This document shows positions 28,973 through 37,864 of a stretch of 64,000 bases of DNA, piece by piece (positions within the stretch are counted from its first letter, which is position 1; each line of letters opens with the position of its first letter). A program made the translations under genes and the position numbers. Under the pieces are notes generated by a model, which was not told the DNA's origin, searched no databases, and worked only from the letters and a program-made list of their open reading frames with translations. Origin of the DNA: Oscillospiraceae bacterium (lineage in GTDB: Bacteria; Bacillota; Clostridia; Oscillospirales; Ruminococcaceae); assembly GCA_022766785.1 (NCBI GenBank), contig JALEOL010000031.1, positions 1 through 64,000 on the forward strand, in the 5' to 3' direction.

Positions 28973-30364
28973 TTATTGCTGACCCCGTGATAGCTCCGCC
29001 TTTTTCATCAGACGCAGTTCCACGATGATGAGAATTATCGCCGCCGCCGCAGAAAGCAGGTCTGCGAACGGGCCTGCCCACAATATCCCGTCTATGCCGA
29101 AGAATATCGGCAGCACTATCATCGGCGGAAGCAGGAAGATTATCTGCCGGGTGAGCGACAGGAACACGCCCTTGACCGACTTTCCTATTGAGGTGAAGAA
29201 CATCGAAGCGATCGGCTGAAGGCAGTTTAGCCAGGTGAAGAACAGGAACACCCGGAAAAACTTCACGCCGAACTCGAAGTATTCCTCCGAGCCGTCCCCG
29301 AACATCGCGATGATCTCCCGCGGAAACAGCTGGAACATCACGAACGCCGCTATCGCAACTCCTGCGCCGATAGTCACCGCCATTCGCAGCGCTTTGCGCA
29401 CCCGGGGGTATTTCTCTGCGCCGTAGTTGAAGCTGATTATCGGCTGAGCGCCCTGACCCATTCCGATAACTATCGAAAAGGTGATCTGGTTCACTTTCAT
29501 GACTATCCCGGAGACCGCGATAGGTATCGACTCGCCGAAAGCGGACAGCGCGCCGTAGTGCCGCAGCAGGTTGTTCATCGCGATCTGGACGATCATCATC
29601 GCTATCTGGTTGAAGAACGAAGCCATACCCACAGAGATTATCCGGGAGGTGTACCCCCACCGGACGCGCAGGTGCTTCAGGCGGAGACGGACTGTTTTGT
29701 AGCGCGCAATGCAGACTATCGCCACGATCCCGGAAATGACCTGCCCGATAACTGTCGCCCATGCCGCGCCGCTCATTTTCCAGTCGAAAACCAATACGAA
29801 CAGCGCGTCCAGAGCGGTGTTGATGCCTGCGCCCAGCAGATTGCACACCATGGTCATTCTGGGGTTGCCGTCCGCGCGGATAAGATGACCGCCGCCGGTG
29901 GTAATTATCATGAAAGGAAATCCCAGCGAGGTGATCCTGACATATTCCTCCGCCAGCGGAAGCACGTCCGCCGGCGAGCCGAACAGCTTCAGCAGCGGCG
30001 TAAGAAAAAGCTGAGTGATTGTGAGCAGCACCACGCCGCATATCATCATCATTACCGCGGCGTTGCCGACGAAATAGGGGGCTTTTTCACGCTCCCCCCT
30101 GCCCATGTTCAGGTTGAAGCAGCTTGCGCCGCCGATACCGAACAGCAGCGCCAGTGACAGGCAGGAGGTGGAGAACGGGAACGCGATATTTGTCGCGGCG
30201 TTTCCCAGCTGACCCACGGCGTGTCCTATGAAAAGCTGGTCAACGATATTGTACAAAGCACCAACCAGCATTGCGATAATGCTGGGCACGGCGAATTTTA
30301 TCATCAGAGAGGCTATCGGGGCGTTGCCCAGAAGCTCTGAACGGTCTGTTTTTTCTGTTTCCAT
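28973..30364 (-). CDS. MATE family efflux transporter
   Basis: 12-TM pattern; IASLMIKFAVPSIIAMLVGALYNIVDQLFIGHAVG. Confidence 0.92.
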   Translation of the reverse strand: METEKTDRSELLGNAPIASLMIKFAVPSIIAMLVGALYNIVDQLFIGHAVGQLGNAATNIAFPFSTSCLSLALLFGIGGASCFNLNMGRGEREKAPYFVGNAAVMMMICGVVLLTITQLFLTPLLKLFGSPADVLPLAEEYVRITSLGFPFMIITTGGGHLIRADGNPRMTMVCNLLGAGINTALDALFVLVFDWKMSGAAWATVIGQVISGIVAIVCIARYKTVRLRLKHLRVRWGYTSRIISVGMASFFNQIAMMIVQIAMNNLLRHYGALSAFGESIPIAVSGIVMKVNQITFSIVIGMGQGAQPIISFNYGAEKYPRVRKALRMAVTIGAGVAIAAFVMFQLFPREIIAMFGDGSEEYFEFGVKFFRVFLFFTWLNCLQPIASMFFTSIGKSVKGVFLSLTRQIIFLLPPMIVLPIFFGIDGILWAGPFADLLSAAAAIILIIVELRLMKKAELSRGQQ

Positions 30365-30497
30365 TTTATCACTCTTTCTTTTGAACTCCACGGTATTATT
30401 TTACCACACCGCCGGGAAAATGTCAATTGTGCTTGAAAAATCAGCCATAATAGTATATAATATATAATGAACGTAATTCAGGGAATGGGGTGAGCCT

Positions 30498-31457
30498 GTG
30501 GCTACCAAAAACGAGATAGCCGCCATGCTGGAAAAGAACCGCGGCAGAGCGGTCTCCGGGCAGGAGCTGGCGGATAAGCTGGGAGTTTCCCGGGCGGCGG
30601 TATGGAAAGCGGTAAAGCAGCTCCAGGACGAGGGCTACTGCATAAGCGCCGTCCGCAACCGGGGTTATATGCTGGAAAACGAGACAGATGTGCTCACTGC
30701 AGAGGGTATACGCCTTAATCTGCCGGAGAAGTACCGTGGTGTGCAGGTGGAGGTATTCCGCACTGTGGACTCCACAAACACCGCTGCAAAGGCGGCTGCG
30801 CTGCGCGGCTGTGCGCACGGAACGATAATCGCCGCCGACGGGCAGACCGCAGGCAGGGGGCGTTTCGGCAAGCAGTTCTATTCCCCGGCGGACACCGGAT
30901 TGTACATGAGCGTGGTGCTGAAACCCCACAAGCCGCTCTCCGACTGCTTTCCCATAACCGCAGCCGCCGCCTGCGCTATCACCGGGAGCATTGAGGAGCT
31001 GTGCGGAATTTCCGCCGGGATAAAGTGGGTCAACGATATTTTTTACGGCGGCAGGAAGATATGCGGTATCCTCACCGAGGCGATGAGCGATTTCGAGAGC
31101 GGCATGGCGGAGGTGGTGATAGTCGGTATCGGGGTGAATATCAGCACCGAGGATTTCCCCGGGGAGCTTAGCCGGGTGGCAGGCTCGCTGGGTGTATTCA
31201 CCGAGAGGAACAGACTGTGCGCGGACATCGCCGGACGTCTGCTGGAGCTTACCGCAAAACAGGATAATTCCGCGTTCATGGAGGAATACCGCCGGCGCTC
31301 GCTGGTGCTGGGGCGGGAGATAGAATATCAGCAGGACGGCAGGACGCTCACCGGAAAGGCTATTGAAATAGACGACAGCGGCAGGCTTATCATCGAGAAC
31401 GGTTCCGGGAGGACTGCGCTGCGCTCCGGGGAGATATCCATTACCGGAGGATTTTGA
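30498..31457 (+). CDS. birA: Biotin-[acetyl-CoA-carboxylase] ligase / biotin repressor
   Basis: HTH LGVSRAAVWKAVKQLQDEGY; DGQTAGRGRFGKQFYSP; KWVNDIFYGGRKICGILTE. Confidence 0.93.
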   Translation: MATKNEIAAMLEKNRGRAVSGQELADKLGVSRAAVWKAVKQLQDEGYCISAVRNRGYMLENETDVLTAEGIRLNLPEKYRGVQVEVFRTVDSTNTAAKAAALRGCAHGTIIAADGQTAGRGRFGKQFYSPADTGLYMSVVLKPHKPLSDCFPITAAAACAITGSIEELCGISAGIKWVNDIFYGGRKICGILTEAMSDFESGMAEVVIVGIGVNISTEDFPGELSRVAGSLGVFTERNRLCADIAGRLLELTAKQDNSAFMEEYRRRSLVLGREIEYQQDGRTLTGKAIEIDDSGRLIIENGSGRTALRSGEISITGGF

Positions 31458-31495
31458 ATAAGTATATCCCCTTAGAATACTGGGGGGATAATCGT

Positions 31496-32020
31496 TTATG
31501 TGGGGTCGTCTTCGTCGTTTTCGTTGGCAGGCTTTTTCTGGCGGTAAGCCCAGAACTTGTTTATCACGAAGTTCAGCGGAATGGTTATCACCATATTGAG
31601 CAGCGGCGCAAGGGACGCTGCAAGGTCTTCTGGCTGAAACTCTATCCCGTACCCGGAAAGCCAGCCGCACAGTCCGCCGAGGTGGTCGCCCAGCCTTATC
31701 ACGTCCAGCCACAGCCACAGCAGCAGCGCCGTCAGGAACAATCCCGTTACCGAGTAGGAGATGTAGGTCTTTATCAGGACTTTCCACCACACGCGCTTTT
31801 CGGCGTTCTCGTCCTGCCGGAACACGAATTTGCTTTGCAGCAGGAACGCGCTCAGCACGCTTATCGCAAATCCCACAAGGTTAGCTATCTGGGCGCCGGA
31901 ATTGAACACATAGTAGCAGAAATTATATATGATATAGTTCAGTATGGTGTTGAATGCGCCCACCATGCCGAATTTCACGAACTGCCACAGCGCGGCGAGC
32001 TTTTTGTTTTTTATCTCCAT
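31496..32020 (-). CDS. GtrA family membrane protein
   Basis: LWQFVKFGMVGAFNTILNYIIYNFCYYV...LNFVINKFWAYR. Confidence 0.88.
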   Translation of the reverse strand: MEIKNKKLAALWQFVKFGMVGAFNTILNYIIYNFCYYVFNSGAQIANLVGFAISVLSAFLLQSKFVFRQDENAEKRVWWKVLIKTYISYSVTGLFLTALLLWLWLDVIRLGDHLGGLCGWLSGYGIEFQPEDLAASLAPLLNMVITIPLNFVINKFWAYRQKKPANENDEDDPT

Positions 32021-32097
32021 GTTGTTTCCTTTCATCTGTCATCACAGTACATTCTACATCATTTTTCGGTTTTTGTCAAATATTTTTGAAAATGCTC

Positions 32098-32126
32098 TTG
32101 ACAATTGTGTTATTACCGTGTATACT
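32098..32126 (+). promoter_or_regulatory. Consensus promoter of the GntR/ABC operon
   Basis: TTGACA, 17-bp spacer, TATACT. Confidence 0.8.
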
Positions 32127-32145
32127 GTTTATATCAGATATAAAC
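32127..32145. promoter_or_regulatory. Probable GntR (YtrA-type) operator
   Basis: Perfect 19-bp palindrome GTTTATATC-A-GATATAAAC immediately downstream of the -10. Confidence 0.65.
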
Positions 32146-32164
32146 ACGCAGAAAGGAGAGTTGC

Positions 32165-32533
32165 ATGAAGATATTGCAGAACTCCGACGTCCCCATTTAC
32201 CGGCAGATAGCGTCCCAGTTCAAGGACGACATCATGAACGGCAGGATAGCCGAGGGCGATTATCTCCCCTCGATAAGGGGACTGGCTAAAGACCTGAAGA
32301 TCAGCGTTATCACCACCATGAAGGCGTATGAGCTGCTCACCGAGGAGGGCATGATATCGCCGGTTCAGGGGAAGGGCTACATCGTCAATCCCCAGGACAG
32401 GGAAATGGTAAAGGAGCAGCAGCTGAGACTTCTGGAGCAGCACCTCCAGAACGCCATGGAAGCGGCGAAGCTCGCCGGGGTCTCCCGGGAGGAGCTGGTG
32501 AAAATGCTCACGGTCTTATACGACACCGACTGA
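32165..32533 (+). CDS. GntR-family regulator, YtrA-like
   Basis: PIYRQIASQFKDDIMNGRIAEGDYLPSIRGLAKDLKISVITTMKAYELLTEEGMI. Confidence 0.93.
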   Translation: MKILQNSDVPIYRQIASQFKDDIMNGRIAEGDYLPSIRGLAKDLKISVITTMKAYELLTEEGMISPVQGKGYIVNPQDREMVKEQQLRLLEQHLQNAMEAAKLAGVSREELVKMLTVLYDTD

Positions 32534-32574
32534 TACGCGGCGCTCCGGGCGCAGAATGGAAAGGACAGAAAGAT

Positions 32575-32802
32575 ATGATTATTTTTTCACAGAACAGAAA
32601 GAAGATAGTGGATTGCTTTTCGGTTACGGTGACGAGGAATTTCGGCGGAGGAAAGGACGGAAAGTTTGCAATAGTCGGACACAGCCTCGGCACAGAGTTT
32701 GACGGCGTGCTGGGGACTTTCTCGGACGAAAAGACCGCCATGGACGAGCTGGAGAAGATTTTCGCAGCGTTCGAGGGCGGCGCAAAGTCCTACCGCATGT
32801 GA
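32575..32802 (+). CDS. Small hypothetical protein
   Basis: 75 aa in operon context between regulator and ABC genes. Confidence 0.6.
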   Translation: MIIFSQNRKKIVDCFSVTVTRNFGGGKDGKFAIVGHSLGTEFDGVLGTFSDEKTAMDELEKIFAAFEGGAKSYRM

Positions 32803-32811
32803 GGTGAGCAG

Positions 32812-33015
32812 ATGAACAGCAGGGCATGGCGGCTGATATGCTGGATATCTCTGACGGTAATGGGTATTCTGGCGGTGCTGTCGGCGGCGAATATGATAGC
32901 GCGCAACAACGGCGGAGCGTTTCTGCCGGATATCGTTGTGCGCGTGATAGGTATAGTTGATATGGTGTGCCTGTTTTTGTGCGTGTTTTCGAGGATAAAG
33001 GGGAACAGGCGTTAA
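32812..33015 (+). CDS. Small two-TM membrane protein
   Basis: 67 aa, two hydrophobic helices, tight spacing in operon. Confidence 0.6.
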   Translation: MNSRAWRLICWISLTVMGILAVLSAANMIARNNGGAFLPDIVVRVIGIVDMVCLFLCVFSRIKGNRR

Positions 33016-33026
33016 GGGAGTAGGAT

Positions 33027-33917
33027 ATGGATAACAACAGCTGCGTGAGCATAAAAGGGCTTACGAAGAAATACAGCAAATTCACACTGGGCGCCCTGGA
33101 TATAGATATCCCGGAGGGATTTTCCACTGCGCTCATCGGAGCGAACGGCGCAGGAAAGACAACGCTCATAGACATTCTCTGCGGCGTTACGCATAAGACG
33201 GGGGGCGAGGTGGTATATTTCAATGCCGAGACCGACATCGGCGACCCGGCGCTCCGGGAGAGGATAGGCTACTGCGCGAGTACGGCGTTTTTCCCGATAG
33301 GCTTTACGGCGAGGGACATCGCGGCGTCAATGGAGATAGCGTACAGCAGCTTTGACCGGGAGAAATTTGCAGAGCTGTGCGAGAAATTCGAGGTGGACAG
33401 CGAGCACACGAAAAAGCCGCGCCCCATGATGAAGCAGTCCGACGGAAACCGCATGCGCACCTGCCTTGCGGCGGTATTCGCACGGAAAAGCGACCTGCTG
33501 GTGCTGGACGAGCCGGGAAGCAGCCTTGATCCTCTCATGCGCGACAGGCTTTGCGACAGAATGAGGGAGTACCTTGACGACGGGGAGGGCAGGCGCTCCA
33601 TAATATTCTCCACCCACAACATAGCGGACATGGAGAACGCCGCCGACTATGCGGTATTCATGGACAGGGGGCGTATCATCGAGCAGGGGTTCATCGAGGA
33701 TCTCAAGGAGAAATACATCATCGTGAGCGGCGACGCCGGGGACTTTGAAAGAGCGAAATCACTTCTGCTGAGCGGCAGCCACAACCGAACCACCTTTGAC
33801 GGGCTGGCGCTTGCGGAGAACGCGGAAACGCTTGCGGCAATGGGCGTAGACAGCGAAACGCCGACATTGCAGCAGCTGAGCGTAGGGCTTCTGAAATACG
33901 CGGAGGAGCACAGATGA
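33027..33917 (+). CDS. ABC transporter ATP-binding protein (YtrB-like)
   Basis: IGANGAGKTTLIDILCG, DLLVLDEPGSSLDPLMR, IIFSTHNIADMENAAD. Confidence 0.9.
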   Translation: MDNNSCVSIKGLTKKYSKFTLGALDIDIPEGFSTALIGANGAGKTTLIDILCGVTHKTGGEVVYFNAETDIGDPALRERIGYCASTAFFPIGFTARDIAASMEIAYSSFDREKFAELCEKFEVDSEHTKKPRPMMKQSDGNRMRTCLAAVFARKSDLLVLDEPGSSLDPLMRDRLCDRMREYLDDGEGRRSIIFSTHNIADMENAADYAVFMDRGRIIEQGFIEDLKEKYIIVSGDAGDFERAKSLLLSGSHNRTTFDGLALAENAETLAAMGVDSETPTLQQLSVGLLKYAEEHR

Positions 33918-34606
33918 GGTACATAAAGTCGTTCAGGCTGTTTTTCGGGAGAATGCCGCTGAGACCGATCGCCGTTTTCGGTGCGGCAATGGCGGTGTTT
34001 TCAGTCCTGATAGCGATACCTGACCTTGCAGACGGAGAGGATTTTCTTGCCGGAATGGTGGAGGGAATGTCGGTGATGATCGGCACGGTGGCGTCCATGG
34101 TGGGCGTAATGTTGATGATAGGGCTGTACAACAGCTGTTCCCCGGAGACCCCCGGGTACAAATACTTCCGCTCCATTCCGGACAGCGTGGGACATCTGCG
34201 GCGCGGTATCCTGGCGGCTAGCGTGCTTTCGCTGGTGACCGGCGCGGTGCTGCTGGCGCTGGTGGGTGCGATATCCGGCGTCATGGGTCTGGATATGTCC
34301 GGGGTAGTCCTCGGTGCGCTGCTGCTTCCGCTTGCCACAGGCGCGTGTAATTTCACGGGATTTTTCCGGCGCTCCGCCGCACGGCTGGGAGTGCTGTTCG
34401 TTATCATGTGCGGCAGCGGATTTATCGCAGGTTTTACGGTGGGAAATGCGGAGGAAGAAGAAACATCGCTGGTGGAGATATTTTCGCAGAACAAGTGTCT
34501 GCTTATGGTGGTATTCGCCGTGTCTGTAGTGGTGTATATCGCAGGGCTTGTGTATGCGGTCTGCCAGGCGAAAAGAAAGTGGGGGAGTGAGCCATGCGCG
34601 CGATGA
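33914..34606 (+). CDS. ABC transporter membrane protein
   Basis: Multi-TM, overlapping starts/stops in operon. Confidence 0.7.
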   Translation: MRYIKSFRLFFGRMPLRPIAVFGAAMAVFSVLIAIPDLADGEDFLAGMVEGMSVMIGTVASMVGVMLMIGLYNSCSPETPGYKYFRSIPDSVGHLRRGILAASVLSLVTGAVLLALVGAISGVMGLDMSGVVLGALLLPLATGACNFTGFFRRSAARLGVLFVIMCGSGFIAGFTVGNAEEEETSLVEIFSQNKCLLMVVFAVSVVVYIAGLVYAVCQAKRKWGSEPCAR

Positions 34607-35271
34607 AGCTGCTGTTTAGCAGGTACATAAGGCACAGAGCGTCGCTGCTCTGCTCGGCGGTATTTTTTGTGGTAATGCTAACGGCGGTGATGCTGTTCCA
34701 TGCCGACCCCGGCTCTCCGGACAGCGAACAGGGGGACTATCTGATGTGCAAGATGTGTGGACTGTTCCCGGCGATGTTCGGGGTGGCTGTGCCGTCGGTA
34801 TTTCTGGCGCAGGAGACCCAGGGCAGCCGTTTCCTGAGGGCTGTCCCATTCGCGGAGCAGATATACCGCACCGGAATTCCGCTGCTGTGCGCCGGGGTGA
34901 CGTTCTTCTGGACGGCGGTGACGGATATCGTCTACTCTGCTTTTATCCTTATCTCCGGCAGGGATATCGCCAATATTACCGATATGCTGGCGCTTAGCGC
35001 TGTGGTGGGGTTCGTGTTCACGATAGCGTCCTGCTGCGGTCTGACCATTCGGCATGGGGGTTATGTGTTTATCCTGTACTATCTGCCGTTTGTTCTGATC
35101 ATGTCTATGGGCAGGCGGAATGATTTTCTGGGGCTTCCGCTGTGGGGCGCATTGCTGATATTTATCGGCGGATCTGCGGCTGGGCTTGCGGCGTGTCTTG
35201 CGATAGCCCGGCTGGCTTACGCAAAGGGGAATTTCCACGAGATCACCACCACCCAGGGCAAATTTGTGTGA
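34594..35271 (+). CDS. ABC transporter membrane protein
   Basis: Multi-TM, overlaps preceding gene. Confidence 0.7.
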   Translation: MRAMKLLFSRYIRHRASLLCSAVFFVVMLTAVMLFHADPGSPDSEQGDYLMCKMCGLFPAMFGVAVPSVFLAQETQGSRFLRAVPFAEQIYRTGIPLLCAGVTFFWTAVTDIVYSAFILISGRDIANITDMLALSAVVGFVFTIASCCGLTIRHGGYVFILYYLPFVLIMSMGRRNDFLGLPLWGALLIFIGGSAAGLAACLAIARLAYAKGNFHEITTTQGKFV

Positions 35272-35294
35272 TATACTTACTCACATGTCAAAGT

Positions 35295-35353
35295 TTCACA
35301 TATATTTCACATAAGGTTCACAAAATATTCACTCGCGTTGGATATACTATAAT
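35295..35353 (+). promoter_or_regulatory. Pho-box-like promoter: four TTCAC(A/T) repeats at exact 11-bp period plus -10
   Basis: TTCACA-5-TTCACA-5-TTCACA-5-TTCACT at 35295, 35306, 35317, 35328; TATACT/TATAAT at 35343-35353. Confidence 0.65.
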
Positions 35354-35436
35354 CACAGATTTGAGGGAGTTCGCCCGAAGTAATCTGTTTCAATTTCGAT
35401 ACCGTTCATTTTCATATAATTACCAACCAAACCAGC

Positions 35437-35470
35437 ATCAGACCCCTGTGAGAAATCACGGGGGTTTGAT
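35437..35470 (+). promoter_or_regulatory. RBS-sequestering hairpin
   Basis: ATCAGACCCCTGTGA-GAAA-TCACGGGGGTTTGAT: 15-bp stem with two G.U pairs; GGGGG and the AT of the ATG at 35469 lie in the 3' arm. Confidence 0.5.
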
Positions 35471-35531
35471 GTTTATTGCGGTATTTTTTTGGTCACGCGA
35501 ACCGGCTCTGATAGCGGTCGTGTTATACTAA
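35469..35531 (+). CDS. Putative 20-aa hydrophobic peptide MFIAVFFWSREPALIAVVLY
   Basis: ATG directly after GGGGGTTTG; stop TAA immediately followed by a terminator hairpin. Confidence 0.35.
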   Translation: MFIAVFFWSREPALIAVVLY

Positions 35532-35560
35532 ACCGGGGCTAGGTACAGTCCCGGTTTTGT
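35531..35560 (+). terminator. Terminator (possibly bidirectional)
   Basis: AACCGGG-gctaggtacagt-CCCGGTTTT. Confidence 0.6.
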
Positions 35561-35563
35561 GTG

Positions 35564-36205
35564 TTATTTCGTGACTTTTACGGTTATCTCAGCATATTCG
35601 CCGCTGTCAAGAGTGGCGCGGATAGTGGTCTTACCGGTCTTCTTTGCTGTCACAAGACCCTTTGAGGATACTGTGGCAACGGTCTTCTTTGTGGAGAGCC
35701 ATGTTGTCTTGCTCTTTGAGTTTTCAAGAATGGAGCCGAGCTGGAGCGTTTGACCCCTTTTGAGAGTAATGCTTAGCTTAACGGAGGGCTTATCGGTGGG
35801 GGTGAATGTGTAGTAGAAGTCCTCCAGTGTCTGTTTTGTTCCGGAGGTAATTTTGGCATAGTATGTACCTTTTTTTAAATCCTGACCATCCCCCCAGTTA
35901 TTTTCCACGCGCCAATTGTCACTTACAGTTTCTGCGTTAGAATTAAGAAGGCAGCAACGAGTCCATCCGGCGCCAACAGCTTTTGAACATCTTAAAATAA
36001 GTTTACCGTCACTTGGTAAAGTGATTTTGAAATAAGTTATCGATTCTTCTTCCAGATTCTTTGTGTAGTATTCGAGCTGTTCCATTTTAATGGCGTTATC
36101 GAATACGCCTGCTGCGCTTGCGGTGGTAGTGGGCATTACCAGCGCCGATACCGCGATTGCCGCCGTTGCGATGACTGCTGCGATTTTTTTAAGTAGCCTT
36201 TTCAT
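35564..36205 (-). CDS. Secreted protein with C-terminal Ig-like (BIG2-type) domain
   Basis: Signal peptide LKKIAAVIATAAIAVSALVMPTTTASA; TTWLSTKKTVATVSSKGLVTAKKTGKTTIRAT. Confidence 0.85.
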   Translation of the reverse strand: MKRLLKKIAAVIATAAIAVSALVMPTTTASAAGVFDNAIKMEQLEYYTKNLEEESITYFKITLPSDGKLILRCSKAVGAGWTRCCLLNSNAETVSDNWRVENNWGDGQDLKKGTYYAKITSGTKQTLEDFYYTFTPTDKPSVKLSITLKRGQTLQLGSILENSKSKTTWLSTKKTVATVSSKGLVTAKKTGKTTIRATLDSGEYAEITVKVTK

Positions 36206-36413
36206 GTTGATTTACCTCGCTTTGTTTTTTCCGCATACCTGCGGTAAGTCCATTATAGCATTTCGCGAGGAAAAAACAAGAGTTTATGCAAAATCTGCGC
36301 CTGAACAAGCATAATTTGCATATTGCACACTGCAACACAGGTCAACTAAACAAAAGGGCTGCCCGAAAGCAGCCCTATGATATTATGATACATCGGGAGA
36401 AGCCCGATACAAT

Positions 36414-36436
36414 AATTCCGAATTACGAATTCCGAA
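36414..36436. repeat. AATTCCGAATT repeat cluster covering the end of the PNP gene
   Basis: aattccgaattacgaattccgaatt; supplies the terminal codons and stop of the gene. Confidence 0.5.
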
Positions 36437-37256
36437 TTATATCCGTTATCGCCTGCGTCACCAGCTTCTTGAACAGCGGAGCGACACGGTCGGCGGTTTC
36501 CTGAACCTCCGCGTGGGTGAGGGGCTTTATCGAGATACCTGCTGCGAGGTTGCTTATGCAGGAGATACCGCAAACTTCCATTCCGGCGTGACGGGCGGCT
36601 ATCGCTTCAATGGCGGTGGACATTCCCACTGCGTCCGCGCCAAGGCGCTCGTATGCGCGTATCTCGGAGGGAGTTTCGTACTGCGGTCCGGTGGTCTGGA
36701 TATACACGCCCTTGCGCAGCGGCACTCCTGCGGTGACAGCGGCGTTCTCCACTATCTTCTGAAGTCTGCGGCTGTATACCTCGGACATATCCGGGAAGCG
36801 CACGCCAAGTTCCCCGATATTCTCACCGATTAGCGGCGAGGGGACGGACATCGAAATGTGGTCGGTTATAAGCATCAGGTCGCCGGCGTTAAAGCTGCGG
36901 TTTATTCCCCCGGCGGCGTTAGTCAGGAACAGAACCTTTGCGCCCATAAGCTTCATCAGCCTTACCGGGAGCACAACGTCCTGTGGCGCGTAGCCCTCGT
37001 AGAAATGCACCCTGCCCTGCATTGCCACAATGGGAACTCCCCCGGCGTACCCGAACACAAATCTGCCCTTATGCCCGGGAACAGTGGATACCGGGAAGCC
37101 CTCGATATCGTGGTAATCCAGCGTTTCCACTACCTCCATTGTATCGGCGTAATCGCCGAGACCGCTGCCGAGTATCAGCGCCAGCTCCGGCTTGAAGCTG
37201 ACCTTTTTCTGCACGCACTCAAAGCACTTTATAAGTTTCTCATAATGCTCGTTCAT
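36423..37256 (-). CDS. Purine-nucleoside phosphorylase
   Basis: LALILGSGLGDYADTM, VPGHKGRFVFGYAGG, GRVHFYEGY, TNAAGGINRSF. Confidence 0.94.
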   Translation of the reverse strand: MNEHYEKLIKCFECVQKKVSFKPELALILGSGLGDYADTMEVVETLDYHDIEGFPVSTVPGHKGRFVFGYAGGVPIVAMQGRVHFYEGYAPQDVVLPVRLMKLMGAKVLFLTNAAGGINRSFNAGDLMLITDHISMSVPSPLIGENIGELGVRFPDMSEVYSRRLQKIVENAAVTAGVPLRKGVYIQTTGPQYETPSEIRAYERLGADAVGMSTAIEAIAARHAGMEVCGISCISNLAAGISIKPLTHAEVQETADRVAPLFKKLVTQAITDIIRNS

Positions 37257-37861
37257 TCCTCTGCACCTCCGTCTGTATCTCCTGCCTGCTTTTTCATAAC
37301 GCCTATCTCCACGTCCTGCAATTGAGTGATGAGGACTGCGGCGGCGGAGCGCTTCTCCTCAGACTGCTCCCACAGAGGTGGGTAAAGGCTCACGCCCTTG
37401 TCCGCCGGGAGCTGGTCGAACAGCACACCCGGGCACTCCCGGACGTAATCACGGTAAAATCTCTCCATGTCCTCCGGGCTGCAAACGAACTCCAGCAGCT
37501 CGTCGTAATTCTCGCCGAACTCTTCCACCGCAAGCTCGTCCGGGGCGAGGTATAGCAGCGTGCCGTCCCTGCCCAGCCCGAAAATACCCCCGAAAACGTC
37601 CTCCGCGACAACCGTCATTCCGGTCTCGGAGAGCCGCTGGTTGCGCTCGAAGAAGTCGACCGTGCCGCTGCCCAGAAGCCGCAGCATTCCATTCACCGAA
37701 ACTCCCCCTGTTCCTGCAAGAACAGCGGCGAGAGGGGAGAAGTCCCCTTTCTGGGAGCGCACCTTTTTCGCCTTTTCCTCGTCCGGGGGGAGCAGGATGA
37801 TATCGCACCCCGAACCGCTGAACATCGCCTGAATACGGCTGAACTGCTCCTCAAAGGTCAT
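37253..37861 (-). CDS. DUF2625-like protein
   Basis: VVAEDVFGGIFGLGRDGTLLYLAPDELAVEEFGENYDELLEFV. Confidence 0.7.
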   Translation of the reverse strand: MTFEEQFSRIQAMFSGSGCDIILLPPDEEKAKKVRSQKGDFSPLAAVLAGTGGVSVNGMLRLLGSGTVDFFERNQRLSETGMTVVAEDVFGGIFGLGRDGTLLYLAPDELAVEEFGENYDELLEFVCSPEDMERFYRDYVRECPGVLFDQLPADKGVSLYPPLWEQSEEKRSAAAVLITQLQDVEIGVMKKQAGDTDGGAEE

Positions 37862-37864
37862 TGC

